Shown in pieces: positions 42,682-52,028 of a stretch of 64,000 nucleotides of DNA; the stretch's first letter is position 1, and each line of letters starts with the position of its first letter. The notes beneath the pieces are model-generated. The model had not been told where the DNA came from and did no database searches. It saw nothing but the letters and a program-made list of their open reading frames with translations. Origin of the DNA: PALSA-505 sp036502085 (GTDB lineage Bacteria > Actinomycetota > Actinomycetes > Streptosporangiales > Streptosporangiaceae); the NCBI GenBank assembly GCA_036502085.1, contig DASXZD010000098.1, positions 18,693 to 82,692 of the forward strand, written 5' to 3'. A program made the translations under genes and the position numbers.

Positions 42682-44535
42682 TTAGCGCTTCTTAGCCGAG
42701 GTGGACAGCGCCGCGATGAAGGCTTCCTGCGGCACCTCGACCCGCCCGATGGTCTTCATCCGGCGCTTGCCTTCTTTCTGCCGCTCGAGCAGCTTGCGCT
42801 TGCGCGTGATGTCGCCGCCGTAGCACTTGGCCAGCACGTCCTTGCGCAGCGCGCGGATGTTCTCCCGGGCGATGATCCTGGAGCCGACGGCCGCCTGGAT
42901 CGGCACCTCGAACTGCTGGCGCGGGATCAGCTCGCGCAGCTTCGCGGTCATCGAGATGCCATAGTCCCTGGCCGCATCCGTGTGCACCACCTGGCTGAAC
43001 GCGTCCACCGGCTCGCCCTGCAGCAGGATGTCCACCTTGACCAGGTCCGACTCTTCCTCGCCGGCCGGCTCGTAGTCCAGCGACGCGTAGCCCCTGGTGC
43101 GCGACTTCAGCTGGTCGAAGAAGTCAAAGATGATCTCCCCGAGCGGCATCGTGTACCGGACTTCCACCCGGTCGGCCGACAGGTACTCCATCCCGATCAG
43201 AGCGCCGCGCCTGCCCTGGCAGATCTCCATGATCGTGCCGATGTACTCGCTCGGGGCGAGCACCGTGGCCCGCACCACCGGCTCGTAGACCCGCGCGATC
43301 TTCACGCCGCTCTGCCCGGAAGCTCCGGCGGTTCCGCCCGGGAACTCGCTCGGGTTGGTCACGACGACCTCGTTCCCGGCCTCGGTGATCACCCGGTAGA
43401 CGACGTTCGGCGCGGTCGAGATCAGCGACAGGTCGAACTCCCGCTCCAGCCGCTCCCTGACGATCTCCATGTGCAGCAGGCCGAGGAACCCGCAGCGGAA
43501 GCCGAACCCGAGCGCGAGCGAGGTCTCGGGCTCATAGACCAGCGCCGCATCGTTCAGGCTGAGCTTGTCCAGTGCGTCCCTGAACTCGGGATAATCATCG
43601 CCGTCGAGCGGGTAGAGCCCGGAGAACACCATCGGGCGCGGGTTCGCGTAGCCGGCCAGCGCCTTGGCCGCCGGGCTGGCGGCGCTGGTCACCGTGTCGC
43701 CGACCCGGGCCTGCCTGACGTCCTTGACCCCGGTGATCAGGTAGCCGACCTCGCCGGCGCTCAAGCCCCCGGTCGGCGTCGGCTCGGGCGAGATCACGCC
43801 GACCTCAAGCGTCTCGTGGGTCGAGCCGGTCGACATCATCAGGCTCTTCTCGCGCCGGGTGAGCTGACCGTCCATCACCCGGACGTAGGTGACGACGCCC
43901 CGGTACGTGTCGTAGACCGAGTCGAAGATCAGCGCGCGGGCCGGGGCGGCCGGGTTGCCCTGCGGCGGCTGCACCTGATTGACGATCGCGTGCAGCAGCT
44001 CGGGGACGCCCTCGCCGGTCTTGGCCGAGACGCGCAGCACGTCGGCCGGGTCACAGCCGATGATGTGGGCGATCTCCTCGCTGTATTTGGCGGGCTGCGC
44101 GGCCGGTAGGTCGATCTTGTTCAGCACCGGGATGATCTGCAGGTCGGCTTCCAGCGCGAGATAGAGGTTGGCCAGCGTCTGCGCCTCGATGCCCTGCGCC
44201 GCGTCCACTAGCAGCACCGCGCCCTCGCACGCCGCCAGCGACCTGGACACCTCGTAGGAGAAGTCCACGTGGCCGGGGGTGTCGATCAGGTTCAGCACGT
44301 AGCCCCGGCCGTCCAGCCCGGTCCACGGCAGCCGGACCGCCTGGCTCTTGATCGTGATGCCGCGCTCGCGCTCGATGTCCATCCGGTCCAGGTACTGGGC
44401 TCGCATCTGCCGTTCGCCGACGACGCCGGTGAGCTGCAGCATGCGGTCGGCCAGGGTGGACTTGCCGTGATCGATGTGTGCGATGATGCAAAAGTTGCGG
44501 ATCACCGCGGGATCGGTGCGGGCAGGTGCGGACAT
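42682..44535 (-). CDS. lepA: Elongation factor 4 (LepA) GTPase
   Basis: A 617-residue translational GTPase: G1 AHIDHGKST, G3 DTPGHVDF, G4 NKIDLP, then domain 2, the EF-G-like domains and the LepA-specific C-terminal domain (KRRMKTIGRVEVPQEAF). It acts on stalled or mistranslocated ribosomes and in 30S biogenesis. Complete length. It is divergent from rpsT, the common actinomycete arrangement. Confidence 0.96.
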   Translation of the reverse strand: MSAPARTDPAVIRNFCIIAHIDHGKSTLADRMLQLTGVVGERQMRAQYLDRMDIERERGITIKSQAVRLPWTGLDGRGYVLNLIDTPGHVDFSYEVSRSLAACEGAVLLVDAAQGIEAQTLANLYLALEADLQIIPVLNKIDLPAAQPAKYSEEIAHIIGCDPADVLRVSAKTGEGVPELLHAIVNQVQPPQGNPAAPARALIFDSVYDTYRGVVTYVRVMDGQLTRREKSLMMSTGSTHETLEVGVISPEPTPTGGLSAGEVGYLITGVKDVRQARVGDTVTSAASPAAKALAGYANPRPMVFSGLYPLDGDDYPEFRDALDKLSLNDAALVYEPETSLALGFGFRCGFLGLLHMEIVRERLEREFDLSLISTAPNVVYRVITEAGNEVVVTNPSEFPGGTAGASGQSGVKIARVYEPVVRATVLAPSEYIGTIMEICQGRRGALIGMEYLSADRVEVRYTMPLGEIIFDFFDQLKSRTRGYASLDYEPAGEEESDLVKVDILLQGEPVDAFSQVVHTDAARDYGISMTAKLRELIPRQQFEVPIQAAVGSRIIARENIRALRKDVLAKCYGGDITRKRKLLERQKEGKRRMKTIGRVEVPQEAFIAALSTSAKKR

Positions 44536-44747
44536 GCGTCACATGGTCGCACGCGCGGCGGGATGGTGCGGGCCTGGGCGTCCCGCTTGGGCGGATTTGG
44601 GCGCCGGTTTGAGGATGCGCGGCTACCTCGGATATCCTTTGCTGTCGCCGCCCAGTGGCGCGTCTGCGGCGGGGCCGCGCCGATCGCCCGCCCTGTAGGC
44701 ACGATCGGCCTGATCGGCTCAAACGGAATCTCGAGCGAGGCTTTCGC

Positions 44748-45017
44748 GTGGCAAACATTAAGTCCCAGATCAAGCGCAACCGGCAGAACGAGAAGGCGCG
44801 CCTGCGCAACAAGGCGGTCAAGTCGTCGCTGAAGACGTCGGTGCGGAGGTTCCGCGAGGCGGCTCAGGCCGGTGACCTGGAGCAGACCGGTACGGCGCTG
44901 CGCGCCGCCTGCCGCCAGCTGGACAAGGCGGCGAGCAAGGGCGTCATCCATAAGAGCCAGGCGGCCAACCGCAAGTCGGCCATCGCGAAGGTCTACGCCG
45001 AGCTGCAGCGCGGCTAG
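44748..45017 (+). CDS. rpsT: 30S ribosomal protein S20
   Basis: An 89-residue basic protein, VANIKSQIKRNRQNEKARLR at the N-terminus and AANRKSAIAKVYAELQRG at the end, matching S20. It binds 16S rRNA early in 30S assembly. The GTG at 44748 is chosen because S20 starts ANIKSQ and a GAGCGAGG site lies 8-15 bases before; the frame is open further upstream. Confidence 0.95.
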   Translation: MANIKSQIKRNRQNEKARLRNKAVKSSLKTSVRRFREAAQAGDLEQTGTALRAACRQLDKAASKGVIHKSQAANRKSAIAKVYAELQRG

Positions 45018-45044
45018 CTCCCCCGTCCTATTGCGGCGGTCAGT

Positions 45045-45058
45045 CCCGGCACGCCGGG
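45045..45058. terminator. Short hairpin between convergent rpsT and holA
   Basis: CCCGGC (45045-45050) pairs with GCCGGG (45053-45058) across two bases. It lies within the 45-base gap between the two convergent stops. Stem is short, so the call is tentative. An 11-base direct repeat CAGTCCCGGCA lies at 45041 and 45061. Confidence 0.35.
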
Positions 45059-45062
45059 GCAG

Positions 45063-46130
45063 TCAGTCCCGGCATGCGACGATGCGGCGGATGACCCGCT
45101 CGAGCGCATAGCCCGCGCTGGCGCCCTCGCCCTTGACCTGGGCGTCCGCCTCGGCCACCGCCTGCAGGGCGGTGGCCACCCCGGTCGGGGTCCAGCCGCG
45201 CAGCTGCCGCTTGACCCGGTCGATCTTCCACGGCGGCATGCCCAGCTGGCCGGCCAGCGTCTCGTTGCTCTTCCCGCGCGGCACCGCCCCCACCTTGCCC
45301 AGCGCGCGCACCCCCTGCGCCAGCGCGCTGGAGATCAGCACGGGGGCCACGCCGGTCGACAGCGCCCAGCGCAGGTACTCGAGCGCGCCGCCCAGGTTGC
45401 CCTCGACCGCGCGGTCGGCCACCGTGAACCCGCTGGCCTCGGCCCGGCCCCGGTAGTACCTGGCGACGGCCGGCTCGTCGATGGCCCCGTCGATGTCGGC
45501 GTTGAGCTGGGCGGCGGCCGCCGCGAGCTCGCTGAGGTCGGTGCCCACCGCGTCGATCAGCGTCCGCAGGCCGGACTGGTCCACCCGGCGGCCCAGCCGC
45601 CGGAATTCGTCCCGGACGAATTCCATCCGCTCGTCGGCCCGGGTGATCTTCGGGCACCGGATGACCCGGACTCCCCGGCTGGTCAGGGCGGTCAGCACCG
45701 CCTTGCCCTTGGCGCCGCCGGCGTGCGTCAGCACGAGCACGACATCGGACTCGGGCGAGGTGGCGTAGCGTTCCAGCTCGGCCGCGACTTCCTTGCTCGC
45801 GTCCTGGATGCCGCGGATGATGACGGCGCGGTCCCCGCCGAACAGCGAGGGTGACACCAGCGAGATCAGCTCGCCCTGGCTCAGCCGGGCGGCCGCCAGC
45901 TCGCGGACGTCGGCGTCCGCGCCGATGCCACCGCCGATCCCCCCCGTGTTGCCGGCGTTGCCGTCGCCGGTCTCATCGGTGTCGTCGGCCTGGCTGGCTT
46001 CGTCGGCCTGGCTGACCTCGGCCACGAGCCTGGTGATCGCCCGCTCGACAAGCAGTTCCTCGTCGCCGACGACGACGCTGACGGCGGACCGGGCGGACCG
46101 GGCGGCGGCCTGAGGGGGGGACGCTGGCAC
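45063..46130 (-). CDS. holA: DNA polymerase III delta subunit
   Basis: A 355-residue clamp-loader subunit. The AAA-like N-terminal domain (VVGDEELLVERAI), the collar domain and the VPRGKSNETLAGQLGMPPWKIDRVKRQ segment match HolA. A Thr/Asp/Gly-rich insert (about residues 45-68) is unusual and carries the repeats ASQADD, TGDGNAG and GGIGGGIG. It loads the beta clamp onto DNA. GTG start. Confidence 0.9.
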   Translation of the reverse strand: MPASPPQAAARSARSAVSVVVGDEELLVERAITRLVAEVSQADEASQADDTDETGDGNAGNTGGIGGGIGADADVRELAAARLSQGELISLVSPSLFGGDRAVIIRGIQDASKEVAAELERYATSPESDVVLVLTHAGGAKGKAVLTALTSRGVRVIRCPKITRADERMEFVRDEFRRLGRRVDQSGLRTLIDAVGTDLSELAAAAAQLNADIDGAIDEPAVARYYRGRAEASGFTVADRAVEGNLGGALEYLRWALSTGVAPVLISSALAQGVRALGKVGAVPRGKSNETLAGQLGMPPWKIDRVKRQLRGWTPTGVATALQAVAEADAQVKGEGASAGYALERVIRRIVACRD

Positions 46131-46166
46131 CGGCTCAGCTTAGTGCGGGGGCGAGCCGGCGCGGGT

Positions 46167-46193
46167 CCCGCTAGCGCATGCTTGCCTAGCGGG
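46167..46193. repeat. Inverted repeat upstream of the secreted protein gene
   Basis: CCCGCTAG (46167-46174) pairs with CTAGCGGG (46186-46193), 11-base loop. It lies between divergent holA and the secreted protein gene and may be an operator. Confidence 0.35.
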
Positions 46194-46304
46194 CCCGGCG
46201 ATTTCCTTACGGACACGGCAATTTCCCCGAATTCCGCCCAACCGAACCGTGCCGTGCGGCGTCCTCACTTTCAGAGCACGAATGTGAGGAAGGATCGGTA
46301 CCGC

Positions 46305-47345
46305 ATGCTGAACTCATACAGGCCATCCCGGGGGTCTGCGACCCGCGTGATGGCCGCGGCCGGCGCGGCAGTGCTGCTTACTGGCCTGCTCGCCGGAACG
46401 GCGGCCAGCGCCGCCTCGGCCCAGCCCGCGCACGTCAGCGGGCACGGCGGGCCGGTGCACGTCCGCACGCACGCCGCCGTCACCCGGCCTGCTCCGGCCA
46501 GGAGCGTGATCCCGTTCGGCGACGGTCCTCCCGGCTTCTGGTTCGGAACCGACAGCTTGCCGATCAAGATGAGCGGATCAGCGCCGTATAAGACGCCGGC
46601 GATAGGCGGCGACTACGGCGGCTACATCGGGATGACCGGCAGCTGGTCCGCCTGGCAGGGCTGCCAGGGCGCACCTAAAGGCGCCTGGTCGCCGACCAAC
46701 GCCGCCGACGCGAACACCAACTTCACCAACTTCCACATGGGCATCGGCACCGGCGTCTACTGGTTCATGGGCGGCCCGGGCGTCGATCCGCACTACAACG
46801 GCAGCACCTCCGAGGCCTACAGCTGGGGCGAGGCGCAGGCCGCGCGCACGCTGTTCGACATCTCCCATGTCACGGTGAAGTACCCCATCGTGTTCATGGA
46901 CGTCGAGCTGCCGGGCATCGCCCCCGCGCCCGACAATGGCTGGAATAGCGTCTACACCTCCACGTGCAGCGGCACGGTTAAGACCAGCTTCATTTCACCC
47001 ACCGTGGACCGCTCTGAGCTCAACGGCTACGCGGCCTACCTGACCGGTCACTCGTCGTACAAGGTCGGTGTCTACTCGGCGCCGAGCGTGTGGACCTCAA
47101 TCTTCGGCACAGGCAGTGAATCCAGCATCCCGAACACCTACGAGTGGACCTATAACAACGACACGAGCAGCCTTTCCCACCCGCCGCTGGGTTGGTGCCT
47201 TCGTACCACTTCGAACTGTGCCGACTTCTTCGGCGGCGTCACCGAAGGTTCTCCGTACGCCGTGATGTGGCAATGGACGGGCGGCGGGGGAACCTTTAAC
47301 GGGTTCGGCGATTTCGACCAGATCGACGCCAACAGGACGCCCTGA
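46305..47345 (+). CDS. Secreted protein, possible GH25/DUF1906-like fold
   Basis: A 346-residue protein with a signal peptide: basic RPSRGSATR, then hydrophobic VMAAAGAAVLLTGLLAG and an Ala-rich cleavage region near residue 40. The mature part has an alternating strand pattern with VYWFMGG, PIVFMDVELPG, KVGVYSAPSVW and a closing MWQWTGGG with DFDQIDANR. This resembles TIM-barrel lysozyme-like or DUF1906 glycoside-hydrolase folds, but no catalytic pair can be assigned with confidence. Four cysteines lie in the mature protein. The ATG is chosen for the GAGGAAGG site before it. Confidence 0.7.
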   Translation: MLNSYRPSRGSATRVMAAAGAAVLLTGLLAGTAASAASAQPAHVSGHGGPVHVRTHAAVTRPAPARSVIPFGDGPPGFWFGTDSLPIKMSGSAPYKTPAIGGDYGGYIGMTGSWSAWQGCQGAPKGAWSPTNAADANTNFTNFHMGIGTGVYWFMGGPGVDPHYNGSTSEAYSWGEAQAARTLFDISHVTVKYPIVFMDVELPGIAPAPDNGWNSVYTSTCSGTVKTSFISPTVDRSELNGYAAYLTGHSSYKVGVYSAPSVWTSIFGTGSESSIPNTYEWTYNNDTSSLSHPPLGWCLRTTSNCADFFGGVTEGSPYAVMWQWTGGGGTFNGFGDFDQIDANRTP

Positions 47346-48097
47346 CCGGCCGTCGCCGTACCCCGCAGCATGACGCGAGCGAACCCGCGCCGAGCCTCAG
47401 AAGCGGGTGCCGGCCGGGCCGCCACGGCAAGCCCCGGCCGGGCCCCAGGACGGGCCGCAGCATTGCCGCGTAACGCGACGGCCGGGCCGGCAGGGGCCAA
47501 AGGAGGAGCCGAACCCTCCAGCCAGGCCCGCCACGCCCAGCCGCCACCGGGGCACCGGAACCCGTCTCAGCCAGGCCGCCAGGCCCAGCCACAGCCGGGC
47601 GGGACAGGCCGCACCGTCGCCGCGTAGCACGACGGCCGGGCCGTCAGCAGGAGGAGCCGAACCCTCCAGCCAACATGACGGCCCGGCCGTCATGACCGGC
47701 GCCAGGCGACCGCTGAGACCCGCCCATGCGGTATCAGCCGCTCAGGATCGGGAGAGCTTCCTGCCGCGAAGGCCGGTGCGGCGCAGACGTCCCTCGCCGC
47801 GCCGCCTTCGGGCCGTGACTCCCGGCCGGGCCCCCTCCCCCCACACGCCAGTCGCCGCGACGATCAACATCGCTGCCGGATCGCTGTTGCTCTAGCAACA
47901 GCAAACTCACTCCGCTGTTCTTTAGCGACGGGGCAGCGGCGGGGCAGGCGAGCAGCGCCAAGGCAGGTGCACAGGCGGCGCGGCGCGAGGGCCGGGCTTA
48001 CGGGGAGGCTCGGGGTACCGGAGGGCTAGCGCTGCATCGTAAGGAGAAATCGTGTTTTCCTGTTGCGCCGGGCCTATGCGGACGAAGAGCGCGCCTG
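47346..48097. other. 752-bp intergenic region with repeats
   Basis: An open frame at about 47407-47895 gives only Arg/Pro/Ala strings and is not credited. The region contains a 24-base exact direct repeat starting at 47501 and 47649 (core GAGCCGAACCCTCCAGCCA), each preceded by ACGGCCGGGCCG. It also has a palindrome (CATGACGGCC, one base, complement) at 47674-47694. It separates the secreted protein gene from convergent hutI. Confidence 0.5.
47674..47694. repeat. 21-bp palindrome with 1-base centre
   Basis: CATGACGGCC at 47674-47683 pairs exactly with 47685-47694. It follows the second copy of the 24-bp direct repeat and could be a terminator stem or protein-binding site. Confidence 0.5.
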
Positions 48098-49309
48098 TTA
48101 GACGACTACGGGCTCGGCTCCGCGCCAGATCCGCTGCGGCTTCAGGCCGTAGGCCCAGGCGAACGCGCCCTCATGATCCGCGTCCCAGAGCACCAGGTCG
48201 GCGTACCGGCCGCGGGCGAGCACGCCGCGGTCCGGCGCGCGCAGCGCATGCGCGCCGCCTATCGTCGCGGCCCGCAGCGCCTCGGTGACGCTCATCCCGA
48301 AGTCGGAGATGGCCAGCGAGATAACCAGCGGCATCGACGTGATCCCGTTGCCGCCGGGCGTGTGATCGCTGCCCAGCGCGACGGCCACGCCCTTGTCGAG
48401 CAGGGCGCGAACCGGCGGGTGGCTGCCGGTCTGCCTGGCCGTGCCCGGGCAGACCACCGCGGCCACGCCCGCCTGGGCCAGGGCGGCGACGTCTTCGTCG
48501 TCTGCCTCGTGCAGCAGGTCCGCGGAAGCGCAGCCCAGCTCGGCGGCCAGTCTCGCGGCACCGGTACGTGACTGGCCGCAGGCGTGCAGCCTGGGCAGCA
48601 GGCCCGCTGACCGGCCGGACCCGAGGATCCAGCGGGCCTCGTGCTCGGTGAACCGGCCCTCTTCGCAGTACACGTCCACGCTGTCGGCGCCCGCTGCGTG
48701 CGCGTCGGCGCACCATGAGCCCACCGCGTCCACGTAGTCGTGGCGGCGGCCGAAGTACTCAGGCGGCACCGAATGAGCGGCCAGGAACGTGACGTGGATG
48801 CGCGGCATCGTCGCTTCGTTCTCCAGCGAGCGCAGCAGCCGGACGTCGGCCAGCTCGCCGTCCCTGGTCAGGTGATACCCGGTCTTCGCCTCGATCGTGG
48901 TGGTGCCGGACAGCAGCCAGTCCCTGAGTCTCCCGCGCACGCCGTTGCACAGGGTCCAGGGGTCGGTGCCCCTGGTGACCGTGACAGTGGAGGCCATGCC
49001 GCCGCCCGCGGCGGCGATCTCGGTCGCCGACGACCCGCCCGAGCGCATCGCGAGCTCGGCCCAGCGGTTGCCCGCGTAGACCGGGTGGGTATGCGCGTCG
49101 ATCAGGCCGGGCGTGACGAGCCCGCCACCCAGGTTCTCCACGTGGTCGACGTCGACGATGTCGGCGACGACGCCAGGGATGCTCTCCGGAAGGTCAACGG
49201 CCGGGCCCACCCAGACGATCCGCTCGTCGTGCGTGAGGACGGCAGCGTTGCTCAGGATCTCGGAGCCCGTCCAGAGGCGGCCGATGTTGGTCAGCAGGCG
49301 AACGGTCAC
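48098..49309 (-). CDS. hutI: Imidazolonepropionase (histidine degradation)
   Basis: A 403-residue metal-dependent amidohydrolase. The DAHTHPVYAGNRWAEL metal site, GGGMASTVTVTRGT, AKTGYHL and ALGSDHTPGGNG segments are those of HutI. It hydrolyses imidazolone-5-propionate to formimino-glutamate. No other hut gene is adjacent. GTG start without a strong ribosome site, so a slightly different start is possible. Confidence 0.92.
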   Translation of the reverse strand: MTVRLLTNIGRLWTGSEILSNAAVLTHDERIVWVGPAVDLPESIPGVVADIVDVDHVENLGGGLVTPGLIDAHTHPVYAGNRWAELAMRSGGSSATEIAAAGGGMASTVTVTRGTDPWTLCNGVRGRLRDWLLSGTTTIEAKTGYHLTRDGELADVRLLRSLENEATMPRIHVTFLAAHSVPPEYFGRRHDYVDAVGSWCADAHAAGADSVDVYCEEGRFTEHEARWILGSGRSAGLLPRLHACGQSRTGAARLAAELGCASADLLHEADDEDVAALAQAGVAAVVCPGTARQTGSHPPVRALLDKGVAVALGSDHTPGGNGITSMPLVISLAISDFGMSVTEALRAATIGGAHALRAPDRGVLARGRYADLVLWDADHEGAFAWAYGLKPQRIWRGAEPVVV

Positions 49310-49734
49310 CGGATTGCCATCCCTCGAGAAGCGGGACGCGAAGCCTGAGTCCCGTGCCTCATGAGATCACCTGCCATGGATCGAGCCTGTCGGCGGACGC
49401 CAACGGGCATCCAGTGAAGTGAATCGTACACTTGGCGAGCAAGGTGGCGTTGGTTGGATGCACAAGCGAACGTATCGGTTCCGTTACCTTAATGCAGGGC
49501 AGGCACCGTGTACAGATCGAATGCGCGGAACCCGGGCCCAAATTCCCGGTTTTGGCCAGGCCGATCGGCCAGGGTAGCCGACCAGCGCACCAGCCCCTTG
49601 CGCCCATAGCGAACACCGCAAAGTGGCGTCCGAAACCCATCACGCGCAGTCCGCATTGACCGCGCAGTGTAGTCATAAACGGTCTGATGTAACACTGAGC
49701 AATCAACACATGGCATCGCACTGCGCAATTGCAT

Positions 49735-49763
49735 TTGACACCGTGAAATGAATCGGATATCTG
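49735..49763 (+). promoter_or_regulatory. Sigma-70-like promoter with operator over the -10
   Basis: -35 TTGACA (49735-49740), exact 17-base spacer, -10 TATCTG (49758-49763). A perfect inverted repeat, AATCGGA-N7-TCCGATT (49751-49771), encloses the -10. No plus-strand gene follows before the hairpin at 49813. Confidence 0.45.
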
Positions 49764-49769
49764 GTCCGA

Positions 49770-49840
49770 TTTGCATACTTCCGGGGGGAAACTCCACCGG
49801 ATCTGGCCCGTCGGCCGGGGTCACCTCGGTGACCCCGGCC
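49770..49840 (+). ncRNA. Candidate small RNA of about 70 nt
   Basis: Start inferred about seven bases after the -10 of the promoter at 49735; end at the 13-bp hairpin. Inside, TCCGG and CCGGA flank an 11-base loop, a second small stem. No known RNA family is recognised. The hairpin alone can be explained as the hflX terminator. Confidence 0.3.
49813..49840. terminator. Perfect 13-bp hairpin after hflX
   Basis: GGCCGGGGTCACC (49813-49825), two bases, then its exact complement (49828-49840). It lies 88 bases downstream of the hflX stop on the minus strand. No T-tract. Confidence 0.7.
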
Positions 49841-49927
49841 GCCTCGGCCACCTCGGGGCCCGCCCGCATGGCATATCGCCAGAGCGGTTACTCTGAGTAA
49901 GCTACGGTCGTGGTCGTGTGAGGACGC

Positions 49928-51412
49928 TCACAGCATGCGGGCGGCACCGTTGCTGACCGTCCGGCCGACTCTCTCCAGCTCCGCGGCGAGCTCGGCGGGA
50001 ACCCGGGCCTTCACCAGGGTGCCATCCGCCCCGTGCTGGACGTCAAGCACCTCGCCCTCCTGATGCGCTCGCGCCAGCAGGTCGCCGCGATTGTAGGGCA
50101 CGACCTCGCAGATCTCCGTGTCCCGTCGCGGAATCGCCTCGTCGAGCATGGCTAGCAGGTCATCGACGCCGGCCCCGGTCGCCGCGGACACCACGGCGCT
50201 GTCACGCACCCGCAGCCGCAGCGCCTCGACCGCGATCGGGTCGGCCACATCCGCCTTGTTGATCACCACAAGCTCCGGGACATCGCCCGCGCCGATCTCG
50301 CGCAGCACCTCATGGACCGCTTCGAGCTGCGCCGCCGGGTCTGGATCCGAGCCGTCCACGACGTGCAGGATCAGGTCGGCCTGCGCAATCTCTTCGAGCG
50401 TGGCCCGGAAGGCCTCGACAAGCTGGTGGGGCAGATGCCTGACGAAGCCCACGGTGTCGGTCAGCGTGAACGGACGGCCGGAGTGCGTGCGCGCCCGGCG
50501 CACCGCCGAGTCCAGGGTGGCGAAGAGCGAGTCGTCCACCAGCACGCCGGAACCGGTCAGCCGGTTCAGCAGGCTCGACTTGCCGGCGTTGGTGTAGCCG
50601 GCGATCGCCACCGACGGCACCTGGCGGCGCCGCCGCAGCCCGCGCTGCACCTCGCGGCCGGTCACCATCCCGGCCAGTTCCCTGCGCAGCTTCGCGGTGC
50701 GAGCCCGGATCCGTCGCCGGTCGGTCTCGATCTTTGTTTCACCGGGCCCGCGGGTCCCGATGCCACCGCCGCCGGCGACCCGGCCGCCCGCCTGCCGGGA
50801 GAGCGACTCGCCCCAGCCGCGCAGCCGCGGCAGCAGGTACTCCAGCTGCGCCAGCTCGACCTGGGCCTTGCCCTCCTTGCTGCGCGCATGCTGAGCGAAG
50901 ATGTCGAGAATCAGCGCGGTGCGGTCGATCACCTTCACCTTCACCACGCCTTCAAGGCGGCGCAGCTGGCTCGGGCTGAGCTCACCGTCGCAGATCACCG
51001 TGTCGGCGCCCACTGCGGTCACGATCTCCGCCAGCTCGGCGGCCTTGCCCGAGCCCACGTAGGTAGCGGGATCCGGCCGGCCGCGACGCTGGATGACGCC
51101 GTCCAGCACCTCCGACCCTGCCGTCTCGGCCAGCTGGGAAAGCTCGCGCAGCGAGTTCTCCGCCCGCGCCAGGGTCCCCTCGGTCCACACCCCGATCAGG
51201 ACGACCCGCTCGAGCCGCAGTCCGCGGTACTCGACCTCGGTGATGTCCTGCAGTTCCGTGGACAGCCCCGCCACCCGGCGAAGCGCTGCCCTGTCCTCCA
51301 GGTCCAGCTCACCCGTATCGGGCACGACAGGCTCCGGCTCGACAGGCTCCGGTGCGACAGTCAGCCCGGCGCTCGCCGGCTCGTCAGTCAGCCTCCGGGA
51401 TATCGCTGTCAT
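49928..51412 (-). CDS. hflX: GTPase HflX
   Basis: A 494-residue HflX: N-terminal glycine-rich domain with KAAELAEIV and an SPSQLRRLEGVVKVKVIDRTALIL segment, then GPGETKIETDRR and the G domain (AGYTNAGKSSLLN, DTVGFVRHLPHQLV, VVINKADV). It rescues stalled ribosomes by splitting 70S. The frame is open to 51475; the ATG at 51412, preceded by GGAGGA, is preferred, though the spacing is short. Confidence 0.93.
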   Translation of the reverse strand: MTAISRRLTDEPASAGLTVAPEPVEPEPVVPDTGELDLEDRAALRRVAGLSTELQDITEVEYRGLRLERVVLIGVWTEGTLARAENSLRELSQLAETAGSEVLDGVIQRRGRPDPATYVGSGKAAELAEIVTAVGADTVICDGELSPSQLRRLEGVVKVKVIDRTALILDIFAQHARSKEGKAQVELAQLEYLLPRLRGWGESLSRQAGGRVAGGGGIGTRGPGETKIETDRRRIRARTAKLRRELAGMVTGREVQRGLRRRRQVPSVAIAGYTNAGKSSLLNRLTGSGVLVDDSLFATLDSAVRRARTHSGRPFTLTDTVGFVRHLPHQLVEAFRATLEEIAQADLILHVVDGSDPDPAAQLEAVHEVLREIGAGDVPELVVINKADVADPIAVEALRLRVRDSAVVSAATGAGVDDLLAMLDEAIPRRDTEICEVVPYNRGDLLARAHQEGEVLDVQHGADGTLVKARVPAELAAELERVGRTVSNGAARML

Positions 51413-51554
51413 TGTCCTCCGTCGTCGCAATTCCGTACCGGGCCTGGTCACCGGCTCTTCGCCCGATAGTCCCACGCTCCGGATGTCCTTTCACCTCATT
51501 AACACCCGCTGGGCCCCGTATGTGCCCGCCCTCGCCAACAGCTGCAGTTGAGGG

Positions 51555-52028
51555 TCACCCAGCGGCGGGGAGCGCCTGGACCGGCTGGCCACTGGCATGG
51601 CTGGCTTCCAAGGCGGCGCGGATCGCCGAGACCACCTGGGCACGCTCGGTCGGCAAGCCAGACCCCTTGACCAGGTCGCGGAGCTCGGCCTCAGCCACCG
51701 ACCTGACCCCGGCCGCAACCTCGGCCAGCACCCGCCGGAACCGCGCGGAACCCCGGCTCGGTCCCTCATCGAGTTCCCTGGCCAGCTCCGCCACCCGGCA
51801 CCAGCCACGCTGCACAGAGTCCGCGACCACAGCCCGGACATCACGGAGGCTCTCCAGCTTGCGCGCCGTGTCTGCGACCGCCCGGGCTGCCATGGCGAAG
51901 TGGATGGGACCGTTGACGCAGAACTGATCAGGCATCCGGACCGTGTACAGCACCCGTACGATCACTTCATGCTGCTTGCGCAGAATGTCCGCAAGCAAGT
52001 CATGGTCAAGTCTGGTAGTAGCCGTCAT
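51555..52028 (-). pseudogene. Probable remnant of a DUF559/AbiEi-like protein
   Basis: A 157-residue frame. Its middle (AARAVADTARKLESLRDVRAVVADSVQRGWC, then RGSARFRRVLAEVAAGVRSVAEAELRDLVKGSGLP) follows the pattern of the abundant actinomycete AbiEi-like/DUF559 proteins. Those normally have an N-terminal winged helix and a C-terminal vsr-like nuclease of 100 or more residues. Here the sequence turns to unrelated residues right after GSGLP and ends, and the N-terminus is short, so it looks truncated at both ends. It may still be translated. Family match recalled, not computed. Confidence 0.5.

Larger units (their letters stand above)
49310..49927. other. 618-bp intergenic region upstream of hutI with promoter and hairpin
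   Basis: No convincing frame. A+T content rises at 49660-49790. It contains a consensus plus-strand promoter candidate (49735-49763), an inverted repeat around that -10, and a perfect 13-bp hairpin (49813-49840); these are listed separately. The hutI promoter should also be in this stretch. Confidence 0.5.

Noticed and set aside
47407..47895. 162-codon frame between the secreted protein and hutI
   Set aside because: Only Arg/Pro/Ala low complexity and no ribosome site.
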